Of a stretch of DNA of 64,000 bases, positions 8,138 to 15,859 are shown piece after piece. A program made the position numbers and the translations under genes. This stretch comes from Pseudoalteromonas espejiana DSM 9414. GTDB lineage: Bacteria > Pseudomonadota > Gammaproteobacteria > Enterobacterales > Alteromonadaceae. How positions within the stretch are numbered: position 1 is the first letter of the stretch; each line of letters opens with the position of its first letter. The stretch lies in contig NZ_CP011029.1 in the NCBI RefSeq assembly GCF_002221525.1, positions 248,001 to 312,000 of the forward strand, read 5' to 3'. The notes beneath the pieces were generated by a model. The model did no database searches. It was not told the origin of the DNA and worked only from the letters and a program-made list of their open reading frames with translations.

Positions 8138-8395
8138 CAAAGTACATTTAGGCCAATAGGGGTATTAGGTGGAGGTTCAATTCCTCTAGCGATTGTTGGC
8201 TCTGTAGCCCTTTTATTAATTTTACTTCGTTACTTAACCATTCGTTTAGTTCCTTTGGCAAACGATAACAGTAAAAAGGAGGTGTCTATGGTAAAAACAA
8301 TAACTGCTCGTACTCGTATTTTTTTAAGCTCTGCGTTTGAAACTTTATGGGCTTACGGAGTCAGCAGCGTGGCAGGTTTGCACCTTTTGGCCTAA
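8138..8395 (+). pseudogene. Small membrane-protein cassette ORF that lost its start codon
   Basis: An open frame of 85 codons with no ATG or GTG at its head: QSTFRPIGVLGGG then a strong hydrophobic helix (PLAIVGSVALLLILLRYL), then a polar tail ending SSVAGLHLLA. An excellent AGGAGG lies at 8122-8127, but where the start should be the sequence reads TTTAGCAAAG. Inserting one T (TTTATGCAAAG) would give an ATG eight bases after AGGAGG and in this frame. I infer a one-base deletion of the start codon. The cassette begins at the attC-like GTTAGCT just upstream. No family recognised. Confidence 0.5.
8288..8395 (+). CDS. Possible 35-residue ORF within the decayed cassette
   Basis: ATG at 8288 is preceded by AAGGAGG seven bases upstream, a near-perfect ribosome binding site, and reads MVKTITARTRIFLSS... 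to a TAA at 8393. It is in the same frame as the larger startless ORF, so it may be an internal restart or simply its tail. No family recognised. It is listed because the ribosome binding site is unusually strong. Confidence 0.3.
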   Translation: MVKTITARTRIFLSSAFETLWAYGVSSVAGLHLLA

Positions 8396-8406
8396 GTGTA
8401 TTCGAT

Positions 8407-8496
8407 AGCTAACAAAGCTTCCAATCATCGCCACTTTGTGGCAGGACAGCCTAAAGAGTGCTTTGCACACGTCTATTGGTTATGGCGGCGTTAACA
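8407..8496 (+). other. attC-like recombination site 2
   Basis: Starts with AGCTAAC (8407-8413) and ends with GCGGCGTTAACA (GTTAACA at 8490-8496), the expected outer boxes of an attC site. CCAAT (8421-8425) pairs with ATTGG (8475-8479), and the interior holds short stems GCCACTTTGTGGC and GTGCTTTGCAC. A ribosome binding site and ATG follow the GTT within 25 bases, as in typical integron cassettes. Confidence 0.6.
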
Positions 8497-8512
8497 GTTC
8501 AAGGAGTAGTGT

Positions 8513-8851
8513 ATGGAATGGTTTTTAGTAATTTGCTTTATTATTAGCGTAACATCTTTGTATTTTAGTTATGGGTCTAGGCATTATATTCCCGAAAAAG
8601 TGTTGGTAGACATGGGAGAGCAAGTGTTCATTTCTCACTTACCCGTTGCTAAATTAAATAAAAAGTATGGGAAAACTATTCCTAAGTCTTCGGTTACTAA
8701 AATCCAGTTAGCTGGTAACTATGTTAGTTTCTTCAATGCGAGTGATAATGCTGTTGATATTTGGGCACCAAGCGATCGCCTAGCGAAGCCCATTTTTGAG
8801 TATGCAAGAGGGATTTTTAAAGATGCAGACGTTGTTGTTATAAACTGCTAA
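8513..8851 (+). CDS. Small hypothetical protein with one N-terminal membrane helix (cassette gene)
   Basis: A 112-residue protein: hydrophobic helix at residues 3-20 (FLVICFIISVTSLYF), then a polar basic-to-mixed domain ending VVVINC. The start has AAGGAG seven bases upstream and sits 20 bases after the attC-like GTT, so there is virtually no 5' leader. Its TAA stop lies inside the next TGCTAAC box. Both features are typical of integron cassettes. No family is recognised; it is probably anchored in the inner membrane with a cytoplasmic or periplasmic C-terminal domain. Confidence 0.6.
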   Translation: MEWFLVICFIISVTSLYFSYGSRHYIPEKVLVDMGEQVFISHLPVAKLNKKYGKTIPKSSVTKIQLAGNYVSFFNASDNAVDIWAPSDRLAKPIFEYARGIFKDADVVVINC

Positions 8852-9001
8852 CAATCATATTAAGCTGCTCGCAAGGACTATAGCACGAGCGAATTGCAGC
8901 CGACTCAAATTTTAGATCGTATGTCTGTGTGCATCATTAGATAATAAACTAGACACCCATCTCAAATTTTTAGTCTATCCAGCCGGTATTTAGAGTTAAC
9001 A
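8846..9001 (+). other. Possible attC-like site 3, degenerate
   Basis: TGCTAAC (8846-8852) overlaps the stop codon of the preceding ORF, and a GTTAACA identical to that of site 2 occurs at 8995-9001. Between them, CTGCTCGC and GCGAATTGCAG form an imperfect stem with extra bases on one arm. The right arm lacks the GCGGC part, so the site is weakly supported and may mark the eroded end of the array. Confidence 0.35.
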
Positions 9002-9005
9002 ACCA

Positions 9006-9036
9006 TCAGGTTTAACATCATTGGCATTAAACCTGA
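9006..9036. repeat. Inverted repeat downstream of the SDR gene
   Basis: TCAGGTTTAA and TTAAACCTGA flank an 11-base spacer. There is no T-run on either side, so it is not a standard terminator. TTGGCATTAAA inside it (9021-9031) is repeated at 9069-9079 in the end of the SDR gene. Confidence 0.45.
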
Positions 9037-9060
9037 CAGCTCAAACTCAACCAATCAACG

Positions 9061-9741
9061 TTAGTTAGTTGGCATTAAATAAATCTCGCGTACGCTGTTG
9101 CGCTGGTTTGCTTCTATTGCAAACAATACCGCGTCGGCTACATCTTGTGGGTCGAGTTTGTCGGGCTTAGCTTCATCAAAAAATGGGGTGTTTACCATGC
9201 CTGGGGCTATGGTGGTACAGCGGCCATTCCACTCGCTCATTTCCTCAGCTAAGTTTTGTCCAAACCCGTAAGCAAACCATTTAGTTGCACCGTAAATAGA
9301 GCCTTTAATAGGCTTACGACCAGCGGCTGAGCTGGTTAATATAAAATGACCTTTGTTTTGGCGTAAATGGGGCAGTGTTGCTTTTGCCGTCCACAGCAGA
9401 GCTTTAATGTTTATGTCTATCATGGTTGACCATTCATCAGGGTCACCCTTTTCGGTGCCTGCGGTTGAAACGCCCATACCTGCATTGGCAAATGCGGCGT
9501 CTAATCGGCCAAATTTTTCGAGCCCTTTTGTTACCACGTTTTCAAGCTCGGTAAAGTCGGTGGCATCTGCGGGTACACTCAGTGCGTTATCTTCACCTAA
9601 TGATTGTACTAATTGAGTTAATTTGTCTTCGCTTCTGGCAGTAAGTATTACTTTGTGGCCGTTATTAACCAGTGTTTTGGCGGTTGCTTCACCTATGCCA
9701 CTAGAAGCACCTGTAATGAGGACTATTTTTTCTTTCGCCAT
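9061..9741 (-). CDS. Short-chain dehydrogenase/reductase (copy 1 of a tandem pair)
   Basis: A 226-residue classical SDR with TGASSGIG (cofactor loop, residues 10-17), NAG (near 91), SSAAG containing the catalytic Ser, and YGATK (Tyr/Lys catalytic pair near 150-154). ARSEDK after the second strand suggests NADP preference. The sequence resembles YdfG-like NADP-dependent hydroxy-acid or serine dehydrogenases, but substrate is not determinable. A GGAG ribosome site precedes the ATG. It is about 80% identical by hand count to the neighbouring SDR and lacks any other operon partner. Confidence 0.85.
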   Translation of the reverse strand: MAKEKIVLITGASSGIGEATAKTLVNNGHKVILTARSEDKLTQLVQSLGEDNALSVPADATDFTELENVVTKGLEKFGRLDAAFANAGMGVSTAGTEKGDPDEWSTMIDINIKALLWTAKATLPHLRQNKGHFILTSSAAGRKPIKGSIYGATKWFAYGFGQNLAEEMSEWNGRCTTIAPGMVNTPFFDEAKPDKLDPQDVADAVLFAIEANQRNSVREIYLMPTN

Positions 9742-9969
9742 GATTATTTCTCCTATGTTTACATATTCAAAATGATTAGAACGGTTTAACTAATATGTGC
9801 TGTTTACTGTAACAGTACTGGGTTAACAGGGCTTGAATGGAGAAGCCTGTTTATCTTTTGAGGTTGAGTTTGCATCAGAGTGCTTGGTATTTGGGTAAGG
9901 GGCATAAACACAGAACGATTAAACCTTTATTGGGTAGAAGCAATTTTAATTCTGAAAGGTCAGGCCCCA

Positions 9970-10650
9970 TTAATTGGTTGGCCTTAGGTGTATTTCTCTG
10001 ATGTTATTGCGCTGGTTTGCTTCAAGTGCAAAGAGTACGGCGTCGGCAACATCTTGTGGGTATAATTTGTCGGGCCTTGCTTCATCGGTAAATGGAGTAT
10101 TTACAGCACCTGGGGTTATGGTGGTACAGCGCCCGCCCCATTCGCTCATTTCTGCTGCGAGGTTTTGGCCAAAGCCATAAGTAAACCACTTACTTGCACC
10201 ATATATTGAGCCTTTAACAGCTCTGCGGCCAGTGGCTGAGCTGGTTATAATAAAATGGCCTTTGGTTTTTCGTAAATGGGGGAGGGTCAGTTTAGCGCTC
10301 CACAGCAGGGCGTTTATGTTTATATTAAGCATAGTTGCCCATTCGTCGGGGTCGCCTTTTTCTATTCCTAATGTGTTTAGCCCTTTACCTGCGTTTGCGA
10401 ATGTAGCGTCTAAGCGGCCAAATTTGCTAAGCCCTTTTGTTACTGCGTTTTTAAGCTCGTTAAAATTGGTTGCATCTGCCGGCACGCTGAGTGCGTTATC
10501 TTCACCTAATTCTTTGACTAATTTTGTTAGTTTGTCTTCGCTTCTGGCTGTAAGTATGACTTTGTGGCCGTTATTAACCAGCGTTTTGGCAGTTGCTTTG
10601 CCAATACCGCTAGAGGCACCTGTAATGAGGATTATTTTTTTGTTCGCCAT
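9970..10650 (-). CDS. Short-chain dehydrogenase/reductase (copy 2 of a tandem pair)
   Basis: Also 226 residues, alignable to the downstream copy without gaps, with about 45 differences counted by eye. The SDR motifs are all kept: TGASSGIG, NAG, SSATG and YGASK. Most differences cluster at residues 93-130 and the C-terminal substrate-loop region, which suggests drift in specificity after duplication. The upstream segments are also alike (GGAGAAAT ribosome site, TATTCAAAAT), so the duplication included the promoter area. Each copy is probably its own transcript. Confidence 0.85.
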   Translation of the reverse strand: MANKKIILITGASSGIGKATAKTLVNNGHKVILTARSEDKLTKLVKELGEDNALSVPADATNFNELKNAVTKGLSKFGRLDATFANAGKGLNTLGIEKGDPDEWATMLNININALLWSAKLTLPHLRKTKGHFIITSSATGRRAVKGSIYGASKWFTYGFGQNLAAEMSEWGGRCTTITPGAVNTPFTDEARPDKLYPQDVADAVLFALEANQRNNIREIHLRPTN

Positions 10651-10932
10651 GGTTATTTCTCCTATGTGGGCCTATTCAAAATAAGGAAAGTATTTACGGT
10701 AACTTTTGTACTAACACTAACAGTGTGTGGTTAACCTAAATTGAATAATAACGTTAGAGGAACATAGCTTTTATTTAATGCTTTAATTTAATACAAAAAC
10801 AATAGGTATAACTAATTTATAGCTATATACTCGCGCGGTTTTTTAGCCATTAAGGCTAAATTGTGGGTATGGCGCATTTAGCTTTGCTCATTTTTAAATT
10901 GTGCTGAGTGTCAGCCGTTTTTTGGAATACGT

Positions 10933-11787
10933 ATGAAAGATAAACTTATTGTGTTTTGGCAAAGCCATTCAGAAACAATCATCACTTTAGGTTACAAAGT
11001 GGTATTAGCGTTGGCTATTTTAGTTGCGAGTGCACTTATTGCGCGCTCGGTTAAAAAAGCGATTAAAAACTCTAAGTCGCCATTAAAAAAAGTAGACGAA
11101 ACGCTACTACCGCTGTTATCGAGCATTGCAGGGTATTTAGTTTACATAATTGCTGGGCTGTTTATTTTAGATATTTTTGGCGTTAATACGGCAAGCTTAA
11201 TAGCGCTAATGGGCGCGGCGGGTTTAGCGATTGGTTTGGCGCTTAAAAACACCTTAAGTAATATTGCCGCTGGCATTATGCTATTAATACTTAGGCCATT
11301 TAAAATAGGCGATTTTGTAGATGCGAGCGGCACGCTTGGCACAGTGAACGAAATAAACTTATTTACGACCATTTTTAAAACCACCGACGGCCTTTATATC
11401 GTATCGCCTAACGGTAAAGTGTGGGGCGGCAACATTAAAAACTTTACCCGTAATGGTAAAAGGCGCATGGATATAGTGGTGGGGATTTCGTACGCCGACT
11501 CTATTGATGTAGGCTTAAATGTACTTAAAGAATTAGCTGCATCAGAAAGCCGACTACTTGCAGAGCCAGCACCTAAAGTAATGGTCACCTCAATAGGCGA
11601 AAGCGCGGTGAACATTCAATTACGTGCATGGGCTGTAAATGGCGATTACTGGCAAACCGTGTGGGATTTAAATAAACGCGTTAAAGAAGCCATAGAAGGT
11701 GCTGGGCTGAGCATTCCGTTTCCGCAGCGAACGCTGCATATATCTGAGTCGATGGCATCGGCAATAACAGTAAGTAAAGAAACTTAA
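10933..11787 (+). CDS. mscS: Small-conductance mechanosensitive channel, MscS family
   Basis: A 284-residue inner-membrane protein close in length and layout to E. coli MscS: three N-terminal helices (about 15-40, 62-84, 90-125), the glycine/alanine-rich pore helix ALMGAAGLAIGLALKNTLSNIAAG, the LRPFKIGD linker, and the cytoplasmic vestibule with IVSPNGKVWGGNIKNFTR and a C-terminal PFPQRTLHI. It releases solutes on hypo-osmotic shock. It stands alone, with a 282-base upstream region and a strong terminator downstream. Confidence 0.92.
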   Translation: MKDKLIVFWQSHSETIITLGYKVVLALAILVASALIARSVKKAIKNSKSPLKKVDETLLPLLSSIAGYLVYIIAGLFILDIFGVNTASLIALMGAAGLAIGLALKNTLSNIAAGIMLLILRPFKIGDFVDASGTLGTVNEINLFTTIFKTTDGLYIVSPNGKVWGGNIKNFTRNGKRRMDIVVGISYADSIDVGLNVLKELAASESRLLAEPAPKVMVTSIGESAVNIQLRAWAVNGDYWQTVWDLNKRVKEAIEGAGLSIPFPQRTLHISESMASAITVSKET

Positions 11788-11810
11788 ACTCTATTAGCAT
11801 AAGCACAAAT

Positions 11811-11840
11811 AAAAATAGCGAGCCTTGGCTCGCTATTTTT
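11811..11840. terminator. Bidirectional rho-independent terminator
   Basis: Perfect 14-bp stem AAAAATAGCGAGCC / GGCTCGCTATTTTT with a two-base centre, giving A- and T-tracts on both sides. It lies between the convergent mscS and astB genes. Confidence 0.92.
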
Positions 11841-11867
11841 GTATTAGCCTATGTGTTGGCCGAGGTA

Positions 11868-13214
11868 TTAACCTTCTAGTTGAAAGTCGTACACTGAGCC
11901 TAAGTTAAGCAGCTGGGTTAGTTCATCCAGTGCTTGGTAGCTTTCTGTAAGTAGGGCTGAATCGGCAAAGTCGCTTGCGCCTAATTTATCGCGGTAGTTA
12001 CGTTTTGCCCAGTCACAAAGCTGAGTGTATTTAGTATCGGTTAAAATAACCTCAGGGTTTACTGCAGCAAGTTCTTGCTCGTTAAGAGCTACACGTAAAC
12101 GTAGGCAGGCAGGTCCGCCACCATTTTGCATACTTTGGCGCAGGTCAAAAAACTGCACTTGGTTTACTGGGTTATCCGCTAAAATCATTTCTTCAATGTA
12201 GGCGTTTACTGCGCTATTACGTTGGCACTCTTGTGGTGCTACTAATAGCATTGAGCCATCGTCTAGGCTTACTAATTGGCTATTAAATAAGTAACTGCTT
12301 ACTGCATCGCTAATGCTTACTTTATCGGTAGGTACTTCAATTATGTATAGCTGTTTGCTGCCGGTGTAGGCATCGCGAATTTCTTGCAGGGCATCTTGTT
12401 GGTTTAAAAATGCTTGCTGGTGGCAAAGCAGTACGTTTGCGTTACCTACTGCAATTACATCGTTATGAAACACGCCTTGGTCTATAACATCTGGGTTTTG
12501 CTGCAGTAAAATTTGGCTCGATTCTTTTAAATTATGTAATCGGCAAATGGCTTCTGAGGCTTCTAGTGTTTGCCTTGCAGGAAACTTAGCCGGTTTTGGT
12601 AATTGGCTGTTAAAGGCACTTGCGCCAAATACAAACATTTCTAGGCCTTGCTCGCCGTGGCTGTCGCAAAGTCGGGTATGGTTAGCCGCGCCTTCGTCGC
12701 CAAAAAAGCCCTGATCGGGTAAATGCGTGTGGTGTGCAAAATAGCTATCGTTATTAAACATGGCTTTTAATAAGCGGGTAGTGATAGCAGGCTCTAGCGA
12801 GCGATGAAACTTATTGTTTAAATTAGCTGAGGTAAAATGCACTTTGCCATCGAGGGTATCTGGCGAAGGTGAAACAGTAGCGGCATTGGCGGTCCACATA
12901 GCAGAGGCCGAATAACACGCGCGCAATAAAATAGGGTCTGCTTTAAATGCTTTATGAATAACTTGCGAATCGTTGCCAGTAAATCCTAAGCGACGTAGCA
13001 CGTTTAAATCGGGGCGTGCGTGGGGCGCAAACACACCTTGTGTTAGGCCTTTGTCGTGCATGGCTTTCATTTTTTCAAGGCCCTGTAACACAGCTTCTTG
13101 AGGGTTTGAAAAACTTGCCGCATTATTTAACGAGGCAACGTTACCATACGATAAACCCGCATAGTTGTGAGTAGGGCCAACTAAGCCATCAAAATTTACT
13201 TCTAAGGCGTGCAT
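11868..13214 (-). CDS. astB: N-succinylarginine dihydrolase (AST pathway, step 2)
   Basis: A 448-residue enzyme of the guanidino-modifying fold that converts N2-succinylarginine to succinylornithine, two ammonia and CO2. The N-terminus [21 protein letters not shown] matches AstB, and NAANVLLCH-like [15 protein letters not shown] and [13 protein letters not shown] (active-site Cys in GPAC) are all present. The start is placed at 13214 (MHALEVNF), where GGAA lies five bases upstream; the ATG at 13229 has no ribosome site. Other ast genes are not adjacent in the window. Confidence 0.95.
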   Translation of the reverse strand: MHALEVNFDGLVGPTHNYAGLSYGNVASLNNAASFSNPQEAVLQGLEKMKAMHDKGLTQGVFAPHARPDLNVLRRLGFTGNDSQVIHKAFKADPILLRACYSASAMWTANAATVSPSPDTLDGKVHFTSANLNNKFHRSLEPAITTRLLKAMFNNDSYFAHHTHLPDQGFFGDEGAANHTRLCDSHGEQGLEMFVFGASAFNSQLPKPAKFPARQTLEASEAICRLHNLKESSQILLQQNPDVIDQGVFHNDVIAVGNANVLLCHQQAFLNQQDALQEIRDAYTGSKQLYIIEVPTDKVSISDAVSSYLFNSQLVSLDDGSMLLVAPQECQRNSAVNAYIEEMILADNPVNQVQFFDLRQSMQNGGGPACLRLRVALNEQELAAVNPEVILTDTKYTQLCDWAKRNYRDKLGASDFADSALLTESYQALDELTQLLNLGSVYDFQLEG

Positions 13215-13294
13215 ACACGTTCCAATCATATTGTTTTTAGTAACTTAACAATACAACGCAATGGCCGCGCTTGCAAAGCCTATAAATACGAAAT

Positions 13295-13414
13295 TTATCG
13301 GCTGTAAACTCGCTCTTTGTCGCACGTTGTATGGGTATTACTCGGATCGTTTACCTGCCATACACTAATGTCTAAACGCCAAATTAGGTAAAGGGTGTGG
13401 TATAAGTTAGCCAT
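13295..13414 (-). CDS. 39-residue ORF upstream of astB, possible leader or small protein
   Basis: Reads MANLYHTLYLIWRLDISVW... and ends ERVYSR. AAGGA lies seven bases before the ATG, a better ribosome site than many large genes here have. It ends 80 bases before astB on the same strand, so it may be cotranscribed. It has four arginines and several Tyr/Leu codons, but no terminator/antiterminator pair was found in the 80-base gap. It could be a leader peptide or an independent small protein. No family recognised. Confidence 0.45.
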   Translation of the reverse strand: MANLYHTLYLIWRLDISVWQVNDPSNTHTTCDKERVYSR

Positions 13415-13626
13415 GGTATTTTCCTTGAAAGTTTCACTGAACACATCTGTACTGTGGAAGAATTATGCCAACTGTTAATTGAATATTTTATGAATATAAA
13501 TCAGTAATTTATTAAAACACTAAAAATAACTTTTGAGCGCTTAGCACCACTTTGGGGCTAAAGGGCTTAAAAGTTGCACCAAAAAGCCACGCAGTAGGTG
13601 CGTGGCTTATGTTTTATACGTGGTAA
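13415..13626. other. Intergenic region upstream of the small ORF and astB
   Basis: Together with 13230-13294 this makes up the 397-base gap between two leftward genes. It holds the terminator of the SMP-30 transcript at 13581-13608 and AT-rich sequence that presumably contains the astB promoter; nothing else was seen. Confidence 0.5.
13581..13608 (-). terminator. Rho-independent terminator of the SMP-30/oxidoreductase operon
   Basis: Perfect ten-bp stem AAGCCACGCA / TGCGTGGCTT with a five-base loop; read leftward it is followed by a T-run (the AAAAA at 13581-13585). Confidence 0.88.
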
Positions 13627-14730
13627 TTAGCGCCCTACTTTACCCTTTACTAGCGGGTCAAACGACAGCACACTAAATTTCCCTTGGCTGGCATTTTTAC
13701 CGTCATTTAATACTGGCGAGCGATGTAGCTCATCTACGGTAAAATATATTTTATGATCGGCGCCGTAACTAAAGCCATCTGGCCAGCTTAAGCGCTCGTC
13801 TTTAAATAATACCTGGTATTTACCGCTTGGTTTTACTACGCCAATTGCGCCGTTGGTTATGTCGGTAACATACACATTGCCGCCGCCATCAACAATAATA
13901 CCATCGGAAATTGGCTTGGTGCCGTAGCGCGTTACTTTACTCTCAAGGGTGCTTGCGCTCAGGCTTTTATTGTTAATATCGCTGGTGGCAATACGATAAA
14001 CCGACGTGCCAGACATAGAGCCAAAGTAAAGCCACTGTTCGCTTGGGTCGAGTGTGATTGGGTTTACGCCTAAACGTGCTGGTTGACCGCCTAGTTTCAT
14101 GGTGCGCCCCTCAATAACCATGTCGATGTTCTCGGCTGTGGTGTATTGGCTATTTTGTAATACTCTGCGCGCCTCACCAGTTTTTAAATTTACGGTAATA
14201 ATAGCGGCTTGGCTGCCTTGTGCGGTGTCGGCAATGTATACAACACCGTGTTTATTATCGATAACTAAATCGTTTAAAAACGAGGTGTCGGTAATGGTGG
14301 GTTTAGCTAAGTAAATTATTTTATGCAGCTGCTCTTTATTGGTATCCCATCCGACTAAACGCCCAGCATGATCAGGGCCTGATGTATCAAGCATCCATAA
14401 TACGCCATCGGCTGATACATTTATGCCAAGTACATCGTAAAAGCCTTTGCCGTTTTTATACGCGTATGCCCATTCTTCATTAGGGTAGGGTTTGGTGGTG
14501 CCATCGCTTAATAGCTCCATAATTTTTTGTTTTTGGCCGTAAAAACCATGTACCGATAAAAACTTACGACCCGATGGCGTAATAGCAATGTTACCCGGTG
14601 GGTGCTGAGCGTCGAAAGTGGCTACTGTTTTTAAATCAGCATTTTGATTAGCAGTATTAGCAAACACACTACTGGTTAACAACGCGGTGCTGCAGGCTGC
14701 AACTAAAAGTAATTTTTTAATCTCGATCAT
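13627..14730 (-). CDS. Exported SMP-30/gluconolactonase-like or Yellow/MRJP-like beta-propeller protein
   Basis: A 367-residue protein with a signal peptide (KKLLLVAACSTALLTSSVFA). The body has propeller blades: PPGNIAITPSGRKFLSV, GINVSADGVLWMLDTS, FLNDLVIDNKHGVVYIADT, GVNPITLDPSEQWLYFGS, ISDGIIVDGGGNVYVTDI and WPDGFSYGADHKIYFTV. The acidic and Asn residues in these loops are those that bind metal in SMP-30 and Yellow-type proteins. It may hydrolyse a lactone or bind a small ligand in the periplasm. It starts two bases after the oxidoreductase stop, so the pair is an operon. Confidence 0.8.
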   Translation of the reverse strand: MIEIKKLLLVAACSTALLTSSVFANTANQNADLKTVATFDAQHPPGNIAITPSGRKFLSVHGFYGQKQKIMELLSDGTTKPYPNEEWAYAYKNGKGFYDVLGINVSADGVLWMLDTSGPDHAGRLVGWDTNKEQLHKIIYLAKPTITDTSFLNDLVIDNKHGVVYIADTAQGSQAAIITVNLKTGEARRVLQNSQYTTAENIDMVIEGRTMKLGGQPARLGVNPITLDPSEQWLYFGSMSGTSVYRIATSDINNKSLSASTLESKVTRYGTKPISDGIIVDGGGNVYVTDITNGAIGVVKPSGKYQVLFKDERLSWPDGFSYGADHKIYFTVDELHRSPVLNDGKNASQGKFSVLSFDPLVKGKVGR

Positions 14731-14732
14731 GT

Positions 14733-15743
14733 TTAAAAGCCTTCTAAAACAAGTTTACCGCGTGATGTGTGCGATTCTAAAATTTGGTGCGCTTTATATA
14801 AATTAGCGGCGTTGATTGGGCCTAAATTTTGCCCAAGCGTGGTTTTAAGTGTACCTGAGTCTATCAGCTCACTAATCTCATTAAGTAAGGTGTGCTGCGC
14901 TGTTATATCGGTTGTAGTAAATAGCGAGCGGGTAAACATAAACTCCCAATGCACCGATATACACTTACGCTTAAATTTTAAAATATCGAACGATGTAGGG
15001 TCGTCTATTAGCGCAAATTTACCTTGGGGTTTTATACACTCCACTATTTGGTCTTGGTATTGGTCGGTATGGGTTAAGCCAATAACGTAATCAAACTCAA
15101 CTAACCCCAGCTCTTTGCGCTGCTCGTTTAAGTTTTTAGAATGATCGAGCACGTGATCGGCTCCTAACTCTTTAAGCCAAGTTACGCTTTGCTCGCGCGA
15201 TGCAGTACCTACCACGTTTAGCCCAGTAAGTTGCTTGGCAAGCTGTACTAAAATAGAGCCAACGCCACCTGCGGCGCCAATAACTAAAATAGATTGCTGA
15301 GTATTTTGCTTATTTTTAGGCACTTGCAGGCGATCAAACAGCATTTCGTAGGCGGTAATGCTGGTTAGCGGTAGCGCTGCGGCTTGTGCGTCGGTTAATG
15401 TTTTAGGCGCACGCCCTACAATACGCTCGTCAACTAATTGAAATTGCGCATTACTGCCTTGGCGCGATAAATCGCCGGCGTAAAATACACGATCCCCCAC
15501 ATTAAATAACGAAACCGACTCGCCAACGGCTTTTACAATGCCTACGCCGTCCCAACCTAATACTTTGTAGCCTTGCTCTGGCGCTACATTGGCACGTATT
15601 TTTGTATCTACAGGGTTTACTGAAATAGCATTTACTTCAATAAGTAGGTCGTGCCCGGTGGCGGTTGGGGTATCAAGCTCAATTGCTTGTATAGAGCTTG
15701 CTGTAAGCGTTTTAGTGTTTTTGGTGTAGCCAAATGCTTTCAT
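14733..15743 (-). CDS. Zinc-type alcohol dehydrogenase family protein (medium-chain, quinone oxidoreductase-like)
   Basis: A 336-residue MDR-superfamily enzyme: GroES-like N-terminal domain with NPVDTKIR and LGWDGVGIV, then a Rossmann domain with VIGAAGGVGSILVQLA (about 153-168). The structural and catalytic zinc cysteines of true alcohol dehydrogenases are missing, as in the quinone oxidoreductase-like subfamily, so it likely reduces quinones or enones with NADPH. AGGA precedes the ATG by six bases. It is first in a two-gene operon with the propeller protein and divergent from a LysR regulator that is its probable controller. Confidence 0.87.
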   Translation of the reverse strand: MKAFGYTKNTKTLTASSIQAIELDTPTATGHDLLIEVNAISVNPVDTKIRANVAPEQGYKVLGWDGVGIVKAVGESVSLFNVGDRVFYAGDLSRQGSNAQFQLVDERIVGRAPKTLTDAQAAALPLTSITAYEMLFDRLQVPKNKQNTQQSILVIGAAGGVGSILVQLAKQLTGLNVVGTASREQSVTWLKELGADHVLDHSKNLNEQRKELGLVEFDYVIGLTHTDQYQDQIVECIKPQGKFALIDDPTSFDILKFKRKCISVHWEFMFTRSLFTTTDITAQHTLLNEISELIDSGTLKTTLGQNLGPINAANLYKAHQILESHTSRGKLVLEGF

Positions 15744-15859
15744 GTGCGTTCCTGATGATTTTAACGTGTAAGTATTTTTAACTTATAAGCACTATAGCTC
15801 AGTTGAAAAATAGAAAAAGACATGAAAAACTAAAGCACTTTCAAATTTTAATTGAAAAT

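Noticed and set aside
9006..9036. Inverted repeat as rho-independent terminator of the SDR gene
   Set aside because: No T-run on either strand after the stem.
10232..10684. Long ORF on the plus strand opposite the SDR gene, and similar antisense ORFs across the window (for example 6101-6475, 33733-34203, 60159-60584)
   Set aside because: They mirror strongly supported genes, lack ribosome sites and show no domain; they are codon-bias shadows.
10840..10860. TTTAGCC-ATTAA-GGCTAAA as a terminator in the mscS upstream region
   Set aside because: No T-tract follows on the plus strand, and no gene ends nearby; seven-bp AT-rich stems are expected by chance in such DNA.
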